Source of the DNA: a virus
IMG/VR virus record: IMGVR_UViG_3300011113_000287
Coordinates: 1-64,000 of that record
Reading direction: 5' to 3' (one strand)
DNA length: 64,000 bases
The notes beneath the pieces are model-generated. The model was not told the origin of the DNA. It was given only the letters and a program-made list of their open reading frames with translations, and did no database searches. The translations under genes and the position numbers were made by a program. This document shows positions 44,601-52,510 of this stretch, in pieces. Position 1 is the stretch's first letter. Each line of letters opens with the position of its first letter.

Positions 44601-44983
44601 TATCTTATGTTAATCCTTCCAACATGTTCTCTCTTTGTAAGTAACTTACCTTCGTTTGCCGTGGCCCCTACATTAAAATGGTCATCAATGTAACGTGCTG
44701 CTTGAATTGCTGATTTAAATGGAAAAGTTCTGTAACTATCCACTGTCTTTGGTTGTTCATCAAACTCAAGAGTTACATCATACCCAACAACGTGGAGGGG
44801 ACCAGCCGTATGTCGCCTTTTGCTGCCCATATTAGTTCTCATTTTCGGACGAACGTCTGGAGAAATTAACACATCTTTGTGGGTGTAATGAGGCCATGTG
44901 TCAAAACCCATTCCTGGAATAAGACGCATCTCACGTTTGGGTCTCCGACTTTCATTGTGGCGTTCGTCTTTTCCACGTGCCAT
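44600..44983 (-). CDS. Small protein with shared RRRPQRP-type start
   Basis: 127 residues starting MARGKDERHNESRRPKREMR, a member of the shared N-terminal motif group. Then GYDVTLEFDEQPKTVDSYRT and FPFKSAIQAARYIDDHFNVG (alpha/beta). The start follows the small Lys-rich gene upstream by TAATG. No domain recognised. Confidence 0.55.
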   Translation of the reverse strand: MARGKDERHNESRRPKREMRLIPGMGFDTWPHYTHKDVLISPDVRPKMRTNMGSKRRHTAGPLHVVGYDVTLEFDEQPKTVDSYRTFPFKSAIQAARYIDDHFNVGATANEGKLLTKREHVGRINIR

Positions 44984-45105
44984 TACTTCTTCTTTTTCTT
45001 TTTGACCACAATTTTGCGGTTCTTTTCTTTCACGGTCATACCAGCATCCTCGGTCTGCCCTTTTAGTTGGGCATACTTTTCAGCCGCTGTGAGTTTCTTT
45101 GCCAT
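44983..45105 (-). CDS. 40-residue Lys-rich protein
   Basis: MAKKLTAAEKYAQLKGQTED then AGMTVKEKNRKIVVKKKKKK. The ATG overlaps the upstream TAA (TAATG at 45103-45107), the TAA overlaps the next ATG. The six-Lys tail and helix suggest nucleic-acid binding. Two such genes lie side by side. Confidence 0.6.
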   Translation of the reverse strand: MAKKLTAAEKYAQLKGQTEDAGMTVKEKNRKIVVKKKKKK

Positions 45106-45266
45106 TACTTCTTCTTTTTGGCAACAGCCATGTTGTCCACGAGGTTGGGGTAGGGGCGACCTGCTTTTTTGGCACGAGCCTTTGCCTCAGCCTTTTCAGA
45201 CGGGTCAAGTTTTTCCGACTTCTTTTTTGGGTTCTTCTTGTCCCATACTTGTTTCTTTTTAGCCAT
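45105..45266 (-). CDS. 53-residue Lys-rich protein
   Basis: MAKKKQVWDKKNPKKKSEKL then DPSEKAEAKARAKKAGRPYP and NLVDNMAVAKKKK. Histone-like composition (Lys, Ala, Pro). It couples to the 40-residue gene by TAATG. Likely DNA condensation or packaging; inference from composition. Confidence 0.6.
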   Translation of the reverse strand: MAKKKQVWDKKNPKKKSEKLDPSEKAEAKARAKKAGRPYPNLVDNMAVAKKKK

Positions 45267-45277
45267 GTTCTAACCTT

Positions 45278-45523
45278 TCAGTCTTCAGGCCAATCTAGAC
45301 CCCAGTCATCAATTGGCTTTTGTGGATATCCGTATTTCTTTTTTACTTTACCGTAGCCTGCCAACTTATCAAGTCGGTCAAACAATGCGTCAAGGTCTTC
45401 TTGACTCTTTGGTTCTGGACCCGACTCTGCTGGAACGCCGTTTGGAAACGCATTGGAGTAACCGTCAGGTGGGCGAACTGGTTTCCTTTTGGGATTAAAC
45501 GATTCGTCGTTACCTTTTGCCAT
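45278..45523 (-). CDS. Small protein with shared N-terminal motif
   Basis: 81 residues starting MAKGNDESFNPKRKPVRPPD. The shared motif is followed by GVPAESGPEPKSQEDLDALF (acidic helix) and KKYGYPQKPIDDWGLDWPED. No domain. It lies 11 bases downstream-oriented from the Lys-rich genes. Confidence 0.55.
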   Translation of the reverse strand: MAKGNDESFNPKRKPVRPPDGYSNAFPNGVPAESGPEPKSQEDLDALFDRLDKLAGYGKVKKKYGYPQKPIDDWGLDWPED

Positions 45524-45528
45524 GATTG

Positions 45529-45846
45529 TTAATACAAATCTCCAGCCTTATGCGCTTTGTAGGCGTTGTAGTCGTCTCCAAAAGCCTCTTTCTCGGCGTC
45601 GGATTCCGCTGTGCGGTAGTAGGAGTCTGCCATGTCGCTGTACTCAGCGCTGCCTTCCTGCTCCATTCGTAATGCCTCTGCTTCATCTTCAGGAGTTGGC
45701 ACATACGAATCAGCCTTTTTGTAATCAGTGTTTACTTCCCTGGCGTTGGGGAACACTTGTTTGACAATAGCCATCTTCTCTTCGTCCGTCTGGGGACGCT
45801 GAGGGCGCCTGCGTGGGTTATTGGATTCGTCGTTACCTCGTGCCAT
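45529..45846 (-). CDS. Small protein with shared N-terminal motif
   Basis: 105 residues starting MARGNDESNNPRRRPQRPQT, the clearest copy of the shared motif. The rest is acidic and helical (EDEAEALRMEQEGSAEYSDM). No domain. Possibly the motif is a sorting or docking signal, the rest the cargo. Confidence 0.6.
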   Translation of the reverse strand: MARGNDESNNPRRRPQRPQTDEEKMAIVKQVFPNAREVNTDYKKADSYVPTPEDEAEALRMEQEGSAEYSDMADSYYRTAESDAEKEAFGDDYNAYKAHKAGDLY

Positions 45847-45855
45847 AGTTACTCC

Positions 45856-46017
45856 TTAGTTGAATGGGGGCATGTTTTTGCGACGTCGGTTCTGCGAAGG
45901 GCCAGCCACTGCGCCCAATCCAGTAAACGTACGGATACGGTCAACGGCTTCCTTCATCAAACGACGATTGTCCGTCCTGTTACCTGCAACGGGTTCTCCA
46001 CGATGCGTGTACGGCAT
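45856..46017 (-). CDS. 53-residue basic protein
   Basis: MPYTHRGEPVAGNRTDNRRL then MKEAVDRIRTFTGLGAVAGP and SQNRRRKNMPPFN. The ATG overlaps the next gene's TAA (TAATG at 46015-46019). Basic start, an amphipathic helix and a basic tail; no domain. Likely part of the small basic protein set. Confidence 0.55.
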   Translation of the reverse strand: MPYTHRGEPVAGNRTDNRRLMKEAVDRIRTFTGLGAVAGPSQNRRRKNMPPFN

Positions 46018-46223
46018 TATCGCCTACCGTACTCAGCCGTAGGAAGGTCGGCAAGTTCCGAACGCTCCACGATGTTGTATTGCATCTGCAACTCATGACC
46101 ACGCATGGTAACGCTGGTCATTTCAACCTCTCCACCACGGTTAGGAACGATGGTCTTGAACTTACCATCGGTTGCCCCCATGATGAGGTCTCGGTTCATT
46201 GAACGTGATTCATTAACAGCCAT
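46017..46223 (-). CDS. Small hypothetical protein
   Basis: 68 residues starting MAVNESRSMNRDLIMGATDG. Beta-rich core (FKTIVPNRGGEVEMTSVTMR) and a polar end. No domain. Coupled to both neighbours by overlapping stop and start codons. Confidence 0.5.
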   Translation of the reverse strand: MAVNESRSMNRDLIMGATDGKFKTIVPNRGGEVEMTSVTMRGHELQMQYNIVERSELADLPTAEYGRR

Positions 46224-47311
46224 TATTCTTCCTCTTCCTTGGTTACTTTGCCTGCGGTCTTTTTCTTGGTTACCTTGCCTTTAGCAACAGCGGAGGGCGG
46301 AGTCTTTTTGGTTGCTGATTCAAGGTCGCTCTTAGCCTTGTCCTTGACGGCGCTGCGTTCCTCGGTCTCTTTGACCTTTGCCTCGGTAGCCGCCTTGGTT
46401 TTCTTGGCTGGCTTCTTTTCTGCTGGCTTGCTAGGAGTAGGCGACTTGCCAGCAGGCTTTTCAGCGGGCGATTTACCAGCGGGTTTCTCAGCAGGTTTTG
46501 CAACAGGCTTTGCGGGTTCTGTTGCGGGTTTCTTGGGGTCTGGCTTCTTGCTTGCAGGACCTTCTTTTGCAGGAGGCATTTTGCGAGCATCGGTAGTTGT
46601 CTTAACCGTAGTTGTCTTTCGGTTGTCGCTCATGTCGTCACGACCAGTGAATTTGTTACGACCAACTTGGGCGGTTGGATTACCAAACTTTACTCCGCTG
46701 AAATCAGCCATTGAGTCTCCAACGTCTCCTCCACGAGCAGCGTTACCGCCTGCCCCTCCACGACCTGCGCCACTTGTGCCACCCTTCCCTGCGCCGCCAT
46801 CGCCGCCACGAGAAGAACCAGCCTTACCGCCAGCAAAGGTCGGAGCGTACTTTTGAGATTGGTCAATCTTGCTGCCGACCATGCTATCTTTTGTTGTAGC
46901 ACCCATGCCAAGTGAGCCGACTGAACCCTTGATATCACCAGTCTGCGTCTTACCAATGCTCAAATCAAACTTAATGTCACCACCAGCAGTCATTCCACTG
47001 CCGCCACCTTTGGTTGCACCTGCGCCCATACCGCCAAATGCGGTTCGGCGTCCTTCTCGTGCGGGAGCCTCTGGCGCTCCACGACCATAATCGGGTCTTC
47101 CAATATCTGCTTTACCCATGGGCATTGCACCTTTCGCTTGGGGTGTTGGTTTTAGTTCTCCGTAAGTTGGTCCTTGCATGTTTGCTTGTGAACGATGACC
47201 TTGACCAGACAAACTTCCAGCGCCCATTTGGTTAGTTCCACGTTGCTGTGCTCGGAGGTTTACTCCAGCAAATCCAGCCTCTTGGTACTGTTGAAATGGA
47301 TTAATTGGCAT
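46223..47311 (-). CDS. Long disordered Pro/Ala/Lys/Gly-rich protein
   Basis: 362 residues with almost no predicted fold. First 200 residues: Gly/Ala/Lys-rich with GGKAGSSRGGDGGAGKGGTS; last 160: Lys/Pro/Ala repeats (KPAEKPAGKSPAEKPAGKSP) then KKKTAGKVTKEEEE. Histone H1-like or linker-like. A virion-internal DNA-binding or scaffold role is plausible, no more. The opposite-strand reading frames here are artefacts of the repeats. Confidence 0.55.
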   Translation of the reverse strand: MPINPFQQYQEAGFAGVNLRAQQRGTNQMGAGSLSGQGHRSQANMQGPTYGELKPTPQAKGAMPMGKADIGRPDYGRGAPEAPAREGRRTAFGGMGAGATKGGGSGMTAGGDIKFDLSIGKTQTGDIKGSVGSLGMGATTKDSMVGSKIDQSQKYAPTFAGGKAGSSRGGDGGAGKGGTSGAGRGGAGGNAARGGDVGDSMADFSGVKFGNPTAQVGRNKFTGRDDMSDNRKTTTVKTTTDARKMPPAKEGPASKKPDPKKPATEPAKPVAKPAEKPAGKSPAEKPAGKSPTPSKPAEKKPAKKTKAATEAKVKETEERSAVKDKAKSDLESATKKTPPSAVAKGKVTKKKTAGKVTKEEEE

Positions 47312-47608
47312 TTATACCCACAAACTTTGCATTGAATATCTACTAGAACCCTGGAACGTGTCGTCTACCAAACCGTTACGGAACATGACGGGCGCCCCTG
47401 AGACCCAGGAACGATACGTCGGTGTGTAACGTTGTAATGATAACACATCCATTATACCCGATTCACGCTTGGCAAATCCATAACGCTCTGGCATAAGTTG
47501 CTGCGGAACAACGGGGCGAATTTGACGGATGGTGTCGGGGTCGGAGATAGCCGATTCCAACGCAAGGTCAACCAACATCTCTTGACGGGAAGCCCAAGGT
47601 TTAGCCAT
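47312..47608 (-). CDS. Hypothetical protein
   Basis: 98 residues: MAKPWASRQEMLVDLALESA, then acidic and Arg/Tyr-rich parts (RYTPTYRSWVSGAPVMFRNG). No domain recognised. Starts 2 bases from the upstream gene end. Confidence 0.5.
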   Translation of the reverse strand: MAKPWASRQEMLVDLALESAISDPDTIRQIRPVVPQQLMPERYGFAKRESGIMDVLSLQRYTPTYRSWVSGAPVMFRNGLVDDTFQGSSRYSMQSLWV

Positions 47609-47610
47609 TG

Positions 47611-49470
47611 TTAGTCCTCAACGTTCGGTCTTGCTTGGGGAGAATAACCCATTGTTATTGGATATTGCATGATTTGCCTGTTTCGTTCACCATACGTTTC
47701 TCTCCTATAATCCCCACTATTTGACCACGTTAAGTTTCCATCTGGCATTGGACCCTCAAATGGAAGCCTCAACTGACCAGCATCTTCTAGCCGCAATTGT
47801 TGCCTTCGTGTGAATGGCTTACGACTGTTACGAGGACGCCTTGCTGAAGCGGCTGCGTTTGCACGTTGTTTCTGCCTGACCGTTTCGTAATGGGCGTCGG
47901 CAATGGAAGCGCCCATTTGCTGAGCAGTCTCCCTGGACCTGACGAACTCATGAGCACCGTGTTCTGGGAAATAATGTTTGAACCCAACGGGGCTTCCCGC
48001 CGTCTGTTTGTGGCGGTCCTGTTGGTATGCAGCCCTCAACATGTTGTCTGCAATTTGTTGGGGAGAGTGATATCCAGAATCAGAAAGGGCACGGGTAACC
48101 GCTGCCCGATGCCTGTTCGTTGTCTTGCTGTGCCTTTGGGTGGGGACGACAATAGTGTCGTCGTGCTGCCTCCACGCAATCGGAGTATTGTAAGAATATA
48201 CAACGTTTCTGTCGCTGCTGTCTGGCTGGTGCTCAGGAGCAAGTCTGCTCGTGTCTAGCCAACCAACACTGCCCATTGCACTGTGGTCTCCAAAATGGCT
48301 CATACTATCCCTAGGAGTAGCCGCTCCTCTAATCACGTCATCCCTGTTTACAAATGACTGAGCAACTCCTTCAATGTTGCGACGTCGTGGACCATCGGTT
48401 CTACGTGTGCGACGACCTTGCTGTCGTGAACCGCTGGGAGGTATGACGTTAGAAGATTCGTCTCGTCTTGTAACTGAGTTAATCCATGTACGGTCTAAGT
48501 TTTTTAAGTGTCTTCGTGTGTTTTCTTCTACCCGTGTTTTTGCTAAACTGTGATGGGCTGGACTGTTAACACTCTGCGGGTTAATGGGAACTACGGTATT
48601 TACAACGTCTTCTTTCAATTTAGCAAAACGTTCTTTCCACTCGGTGTCATCTACTCCCGTTTCACTAACTTCTTTACGGTGCTTTTCTGCCCAATCTTTG
48701 ACATTTCGTAGGTCAATTTCGTGCGGGGCGTTTTGACTTTCTTCAACAACTGGGAGTACGTTTCCCTGGAACAGTTGAATCCTGTCATCACGACCTTCAC
48801 GTACGTCACGTGTGGTGGGAACTGTGTAATAAGCCGCACTTCTACGTGGCTGAAGTTCCCCACGCATCCATAATTCTTGGTCACTTAGCGGTACGTCTTC
48901 TACACGACCTCGGTCAAGGGAGGTTTCAACTTCGTCTGACGTCCGTCCTGCCTGACTGTATTCAAACGGGGCATACCCAGACTGTTCTTCAACTTCATCT
49001 GGTGTCAGTGATTCTGCCCATTTTCCAGTTCCAACAATGTCGGTGTTTGCTGCTCTGGTAGCAGCATCAAGATAGGCTTCTTCTTCTGCTTTTGTCCACG
49101 GAGCAACCTCTCCACCAAGAGTGGGGTCTGTGCTTGTGAAATCCGTTGTACTGTGTACGTCTTTGTGCAGCCTTCGTCGCATTGGTTGGTGCGTTTCACT
49201 GTAACTATTCTCAGCACGCACGGCGAAGTCACGTGGATAATACTTGGGGTCTGGCATATACATGCCCGCAGGACTCTGCTCGTCCTCGGTTACCCCAGGA
49301 AAAGACTTTTCAATCTCCGCATTTACACGGCGACGATTTTCTTCTTGTTCAAGTTCTCCGTAATTAATTAATGCACTGTTGATTGACTGCTCAGCACGAC
49401 GTGTTTCCCTAAGCAAACGAGCACGGCGTTGCGCCCGTGACTCTGCTGGAGGTACTACTGGGTCTGTCAT
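47611..49470 (-). CDS. Large hypothetical protein, possible internal virion protein
   Basis: 619 residues, polar, Arg/Glu/Ser-rich, with long helical and disordered parts. A C-terminal stretch (NVVYSYNTPIAWRQHDDTIV, then SKTTNRHRAAVTRAL) resembles a short phage domain I associate with DUF8033 ('S-Y-x-T-P-I-A ... S-x-T-T-x-x-H'); this is from memory and weak. The first 150 residues have Arg-rich helices. The size, charge and position suggest a virion protein, but no known fold is visible. Confidence 0.55.
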   Translation of the reverse strand: MTDPVVPPAESRAQRRARLLRETRRAEQSINSALINYGELEQEENRRRVNAEIEKSFPGVTEDEQSPAGMYMPDPKYYPRDFAVRAENSYSETHQPMRRRLHKDVHSTTDFTSTDPTLGGEVAPWTKAEEEAYLDAATRAANTDIVGTGKWAESLTPDEVEEQSGYAPFEYSQAGRTSDEVETSLDRGRVEDVPLSDQELWMRGELQPRRSAAYYTVPTTRDVREGRDDRIQLFQGNVLPVVEESQNAPHEIDLRNVKDWAEKHRKEVSETGVDDTEWKERFAKLKEDVVNTVVPINPQSVNSPAHHSLAKTRVEENTRRHLKNLDRTWINSVTRRDESSNVIPPSGSRQQGRRTRRTDGPRRRNIEGVAQSFVNRDDVIRGAATPRDSMSHFGDHSAMGSVGWLDTSRLAPEHQPDSSDRNVVYSYNTPIAWRQHDDTIVVPTQRHSKTTNRHRAAVTRALSDSGYHSPQQIADNMLRAAYQQDRHKQTAGSPVGFKHYFPEHGAHEFVRSRETAQQMGASIADAHYETVRQKQRANAAASARRPRNSRKPFTRRQQLRLEDAGQLRLPFEGPMPDGNLTWSNSGDYRRETYGERNRQIMQYPITMGYSPQARPNVED

Positions 49471-49874
49471 TTGTCATCAATGTCTTTGTCTATGATTTTT
49501 CCAAGGGTTTTGTCCCACATCTTCTCCATCATGGTTTTATTGGCGGGGTTGCGGTCAATGAAGTCACGTTCTTCTGAATAGTTTTTGGCGGCTTTGGGAC
49601 GAGGGATTCCCTTATAAGGAGTCGGGTCTGTGTCTTCAGAAACTCTGTTCTCCCGTTTCGTTGCTTTCTTTTCCTCTTCCACGTAATCGTAGATTTCACG
49701 AGACCTGTTAGTTGGATGCTTTATGCGTGCGTTTCCCTTTGCAACGGCATCCGACCTTTCTTGAAGGTTGACTTCACGGACGTCCTTTACTTGACCAGTT
49801 TCCCTAAAATGATTGAGGTCAATGATTTTTGGGCGACGGCGAGGGTCGTTCTCGGAATTCCTACCTCTAGGCAT
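49467..49874 (-). CDS. Small protein with shared N-terminal motif
   Basis: 135 residues starting MPRGRNSENDPRRRPKIIDL, a member of the motif group. Charged and helical; the end KTLGKIIDKDIDDK is Lys/Asp-rich. I chose the ATG that is 8 bases inside the upstream gene's end, the usual overlap here. No domain. Confidence 0.55.
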   Translation of the reverse strand: MPRGRNSENDPRRRPKIIDLNHFRETGQVKDVREVNLQERSDAVAKGNARIKHPTNRSREIYDYVEEEKKATKRENRVSEDTDPTPYKGIPRPKAAKNYSEERDFIDRNPANKTMMEKMWDKTLGKIIDKDIDDK

Positions 49875-50061
49875 TTGCACCACCTTCGTATTCGCTGTCG
49901 TACCAATCTAAAAAACGACCATAGCGACCAGCAGAACGGTGTAGCCCAGTTTCACGAATGGCTTGTGCCACATCGTGCACGTTCTCTTCCGTCACGTTTC
50001 CCTCATCAAAGTCAATGATGTGGTCCATATAAGACTTTGGGCGACGTGTTTTTTTAGGCAT
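49867..50061 (-). CDS. Small hypothetical protein
   Basis: 64 residues: basic start (MPKKTRRPKSYMDHIIDFDE) then a helical part and GRFLDWYDSEYEGGANA. No domain recognised. Eight bases overlap the next gene. Confidence 0.5.
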   Translation of the reverse strand: MPKKTRRPKSYMDHIIDFDEGNVTEENVHDVAQAIRETGLHRSAGRYGRFLDWYDSEYEGGANA

Positions 50062-50078
50062 GCTCTATTCTCCCCCAA

Positions 50079-50567
50079 TTAGCGCCAAGCAGGAGCAAGT
50101 ACTTTCATACGTGCCCGACGTTCTGGGTTAACTTCTTGTTGTTGGTTCTCGTTGTTGCGACCAAGACCACGTGGAACGTAGTTGCCATCACGCATCAAAC
50201 GGACTGGCTCAGCCCCAGGAGGGGCATACTTCATTCCCTGCGCTTGGATATTGAGAGCAGTCCATTTGTTGAATTCGTCAGGCCACATGTAGTCACCAGC
50301 ATTGATTCGCTCACCTTTGTGAACGCCACGTGAGTATTGGCGTGCGTTCATTCGGCTCAGTGTTCCAAGAACCTTGTCCTGTCGTCGGTTGGACGACATC
50401 GTGCCAAGGTACCCATCTGGATACTGTGCGTCTGGACTTGCTCGGTAACCAGACAAAGCCTGGTCTTTGGCGTTGCGAAAAACTGGAGATGGTCCGAACG
50501 TTACTGCCGTGCCAGCACCAGGCGGCTCTGATGGACTGTTCCACGAAGTAAATGATTGTTTAGCCAT
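50079..50567 (-). CDS. Hypothetical protein
   Basis: 162 residues, rich in Pro, Gly, Asn, Tyr and Arg (RASPDAQYPDGYLGTMSSNR), ends in NPERRARMKVLAPAWR. No domain recognised. Similar polar proteins in this region may be virion components. Confidence 0.5.
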   Translation of the reverse strand: MAKQSFTSWNSPSEPPGAGTAVTFGPSPVFRNAKDQALSGYRASPDAQYPDGYLGTMSSNRRQDKVLGTLSRMNARQYSRGVHKGERINAGDYMWPDEFNKWTALNIQAQGMKYAPPGAEPVRLMRDGNYVPRGLGRNNENQQQEVNPERRARMKVLAPAWR

Positions 50568-50568
50568 G

Positions 50569-50718
50569 TCAGCGTCCTTGTGTAAGCCCTTGACTCATCA
50601 TCATTCCGCCCGCACCACCGCCAAACGGAGAAACAGGGCGAACTTGCCCACGCTTCCTGTAATAGCGAGACTTGTTACGGGACGATGGTTTGCGTCGTCC
50701 TTCGGACATTGACGCCAT
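50569..50718 (-). CDS. Small Arg/Lys-rich protein
   Basis: 49 residues: MASMSEGRRKPSSRNKSRYY then RKRGQVRPVSPFGGGAGGMM and MSQGLTQGR. Strongly basic start, then Gly/Met-rich. I chose the ATG 2 bases after the upstream stop. Probably DNA binding. Confidence 0.5.
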   Translation of the reverse strand: MASMSEGRRKPSSRNKSRYYRKRGQVRPVSPFGGGAGGMMMSQGLTQGR

Positions 50719-50720
50719 CG

Positions 50721-51332
50721 TCAGTTTACCTTGTTTTCCTTGTATGTACTCGTTCCACGAACTACGTCGCTGACATCGGTCCACTCGTCAGGTTTGTTTT
50801 GTGGGTCGTTAGGCGCCCCTCTCTTATGAGCAACACCGCTGAGTGAACTGTCTTTATCAACACTCAATGATTTTCCAGAGGCAGTAGTTCCAAATTCATT
50901 TGTCTGCGTTCCACCACCAATGCTGTCTCTGCTTTCAATAATGCTTCCAGTTCCTTTATGTTGGTACATTCGTGTAGCGTTTCGTTTGATACCAACACCA
51001 GCGTTGTCAAGGTGTGCCATACGTGCAGCAGTTCCCCTACTTCCAGCATTACTCTGTGTTGCTTTTGGCATGTAGTCTATTGCTGGGTCTTCTTGCATGC
51101 GTGTTTCATGACCATCGCCCCAACCAGATTTGGTCGTATACGTTACTATTTCAGGACGGCCTGGATTACTTCCCCACGATTCACTAACACGGGGTCCTAC
51201 AAAACCATCGGCATGAGCAATGGTGTGCTGGTCGGTCTCTTCTTGGGTTGGTATACGTCCTGCACGTTCTGCATTGGTTTTTGCTTTAGCAGGAGACCCG
51301 TATGCGTTGCCTGCTCGGTCATGTGTTGCCAT
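50721..51332 (-). CDS. Hypothetical protein
   Basis: 203 residues, rich in Gly, Thr, Asn and Arg, mostly polar and with low-complexity stretches (GVGIKRNATRMYQHKGTGSI). No known domain. Position suggests a virion or DNA-related role. Confidence 0.5.
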   Translation of the reverse strand: MATHDRAGNAYGSPAKAKTNAERAGRIPTQEETDQHTIAHADGFVGPRVSESWGSNPGRPEIVTYTTKSGWGDGHETRMQEDPAIDYMPKATQSNAGSRGTAARMAHLDNAGVGIKRNATRMYQHKGTGSIIESRDSIGGGTQTNEFGTTASGKSLSVDKDSSLSGVAHKRGAPNDPQNKPDEWTDVSDVVRGTSTYKENKVN

Positions 51333-51334
51333 AA

Positions 51335-51658
51335 TTACTCCATCATTCCACGTCGCTCTTGACGTGCTGCGTCTTCGTACCCGCCTTCTGCGTACGGTGC
51401 TCCAAGTTCCATTCGTCGGTCTTCATCCATTTCATGTTCATAGTCGCCACCCATAATTCTTTCAGCACTTTCATAACGTTCCGTTTTGTAGAGTTGGTCC
51501 ATAGCGGTTAAAATGGCATTATGACTCAGATTGGGATACGCCGCCTTGAGTCTTCCGTATTTTTCTTTGTCTTCAAGCGAAAGCCCTTTAAGACGGTCTA
51601 CGTTCCGTTTTGCTGGAGTATTGTTATTTAGTGGTCGCCCACGATGGTCAGTTCCCAT
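51335..51658 (-). CDS. Hypothetical protein with helical middle
   Basis: 107 residues: MGTDHRGRPLNNNTPAKRNV, then DRLKGLSLEDKEKYGRLKAA and an acidic C-terminal half. No domain recognised. Confidence 0.5.
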   Translation of the reverse strand: MGTDHRGRPLNNNTPAKRNVDRLKGLSLEDKEKYGRLKAAYPNLSHNAILTAMDQLYKTERYESAERIMGGDYEHEMDEDRRMELGAPYAEGGYEDAARQERRGMME

Positions 51659-51660
51659 GA

Positions 51661-51951
51661 TTACCTCACAACGGGTTTAATGGAGATAGCAGAAATACTT
51701 TCTCCGTTCTCTCCAATAATATCATCAAAACCAATAATGTAAAGAAGGTCAATACCACGTGGGGCAACAAAACCACGTGCAATAGCACATGCCTTGACTG
51801 CTTGGTTCACGGCGCTTGCGCCGATTGCTCTGACCTTTGGATACTGCCCTGCAACTACAGAACGGGCGAGGATGGAGCCAACCGCTTGCGGATTGCTGCT
51901 TCCAGAAACTTTGAGGAACTCATCTACGTTGGCATTTAATTCTTGAGACAT
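51661..51951 (-). CDS. spoVS: SpoVS-family protein
   Basis: 96 residues. Residues 13-95 read FLKVSGSSNPQAVGSILARS, then KVRAIGASAVNQAVKACAIA, RGFVAPRGIDLLYIIGFDDI and the end SISIKPVV, closely following SpoVS (KVSAKSSPNSVAGALAG, IQAIGAGALNQAVKAVAIARGFVAP). SpoVS is a small DNA- or RNA-binding-like fold (Alba-like) known from sporulation in Bacillus; a phage copy among small basic proteins suggests nucleoid or virion DNA organisation, or host-programme control. A TATAAG box and AGGAG precede the start. Confidence 0.85.
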   Translation of the reverse strand: MSQELNANVDEFLKVSGSSNPQAVGSILARSVVAGQYPKVRAIGASAVNQAVKACAIARGFVAPRGIDLLYIIGFDDIIGENGESISAISIKPVVR

Positions 51952-51987
51952 AATACTCCTGATAGGTCAAATTGTGACTTATACAGG
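51952..51987 (-). promoter_or_regulatory. Ribosome-binding site and possible -10 before spoVS
   Basis: On the minus strand TATAAG lies about 25 bases before the ATG at 51951 and AGGAG 5 bases before it. The gap (36 bases) is one of few clean intergenic spaces in the 42-64 kb operons, so transcription of the small-basic gene set may restart here. No clear -35 box. Confidence 0.35.
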
Positions 51988-52353
51988 TTACTTGTATTGT
52001 GCGTCATCCAGCAGTTCTACAAAATCATCTAACCTCATCACAACATACGACTCACCGACTGCTTTTGCGCCCTTGCCTGGGCGTTTTACAATGAGCACAG
52101 GAAGTGCGTTCTTCAGCCGTTTGGCTTGTTCAATTGTAGCGTCTAGCCATCCGCTCAAATCCCACTTCTTTTGGTTCTTACATTGTAAACACGCATTACG
52201 AAGCGTTGTGCGCTGTTGTATGCCGTGGATATCACCCGTATCGTTTTCCCCTGCGAGAACGGCTCTCCGTGCGTCTGGGAAGCCTTTGGAGATGAGGTAA
52301 TCCTTTATCAGTGTTTCAAATGCTGTGCCCTTGGCTTTGTGCTTGTTACCCAT
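51988..52353 (-). CDS. PD-(D/E)XK nuclease, Holliday-junction resolvase-like
   Basis: 121 residues starting MGNKHKAKGTAFETLIKDYL. The nuclease core is AGENDTGDIHGIQ then LRNACLQCKNQKKWDLSGWL: Asp in T-G-D-I and the C-K-N (in place of E-x-K) of the PD-(D/E)XK fold, with the preceding Glu of FETLI in helix 1. It resembles resolvase-like proteins of actinobacterial phages. It cuts branched DNA or forks during replication; assigned by fold only. Confidence 0.65.
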   Translation of the reverse strand: MGNKHKAKGTAFETLIKDYLISKGFPDARRAVLAGENDTGDIHGIQQRTTLRNACLQCKNQKKWDLSGWLDATIEQAKRLKNALPVLIVKRPGKGAKAVGESYVVMRLDDFVELLDDAQYK

Positions 52354-52510
52354 CAATCTTTTCCCACTCGGCTTGGCTAAAGCCTCTAATGCGTCCATCT
52401 GTTTCAATGTACACCCATGTAGGCGCATCTGGGTCGCAACCACATCCTGATATCTGACGTGGGTTGTGCTCCACCACCGTGTCGCACTTTAAGCATTTTA
52501 CTTTAATCAT
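52346..52510 (-). CDS. Small Cys-rich protein (DUF7695-like)
   Basis: 54 residues: MIKVKCLKCDTVVEHNPRQI, then SGCGCDPDAPTWVYIETDGR and IRGFSQAEWEKIDG. Four Cys (CLKC and CGC) and the W-V-Y-I start are the pattern of a small actinophage protein family (I recall DUF7695). Zinc ribbon likely. Overlaps both neighbours; the ATG overlaps the stop of the gene upstream (ATGA). Confidence 0.6.
   Translation of the reverse strand: MIKVKCLKCDTVVEHNPRQISGCGCDPDAPTWVYIETDGRIRGFSQAEWEKIDG

Noticed and set aside
44983-45266. Lys-rich mini-ORFs as sequencing artefact
   Set aside because: TAATG coupling on both sides and strict codon phase argue that they are real genes; they were kept.
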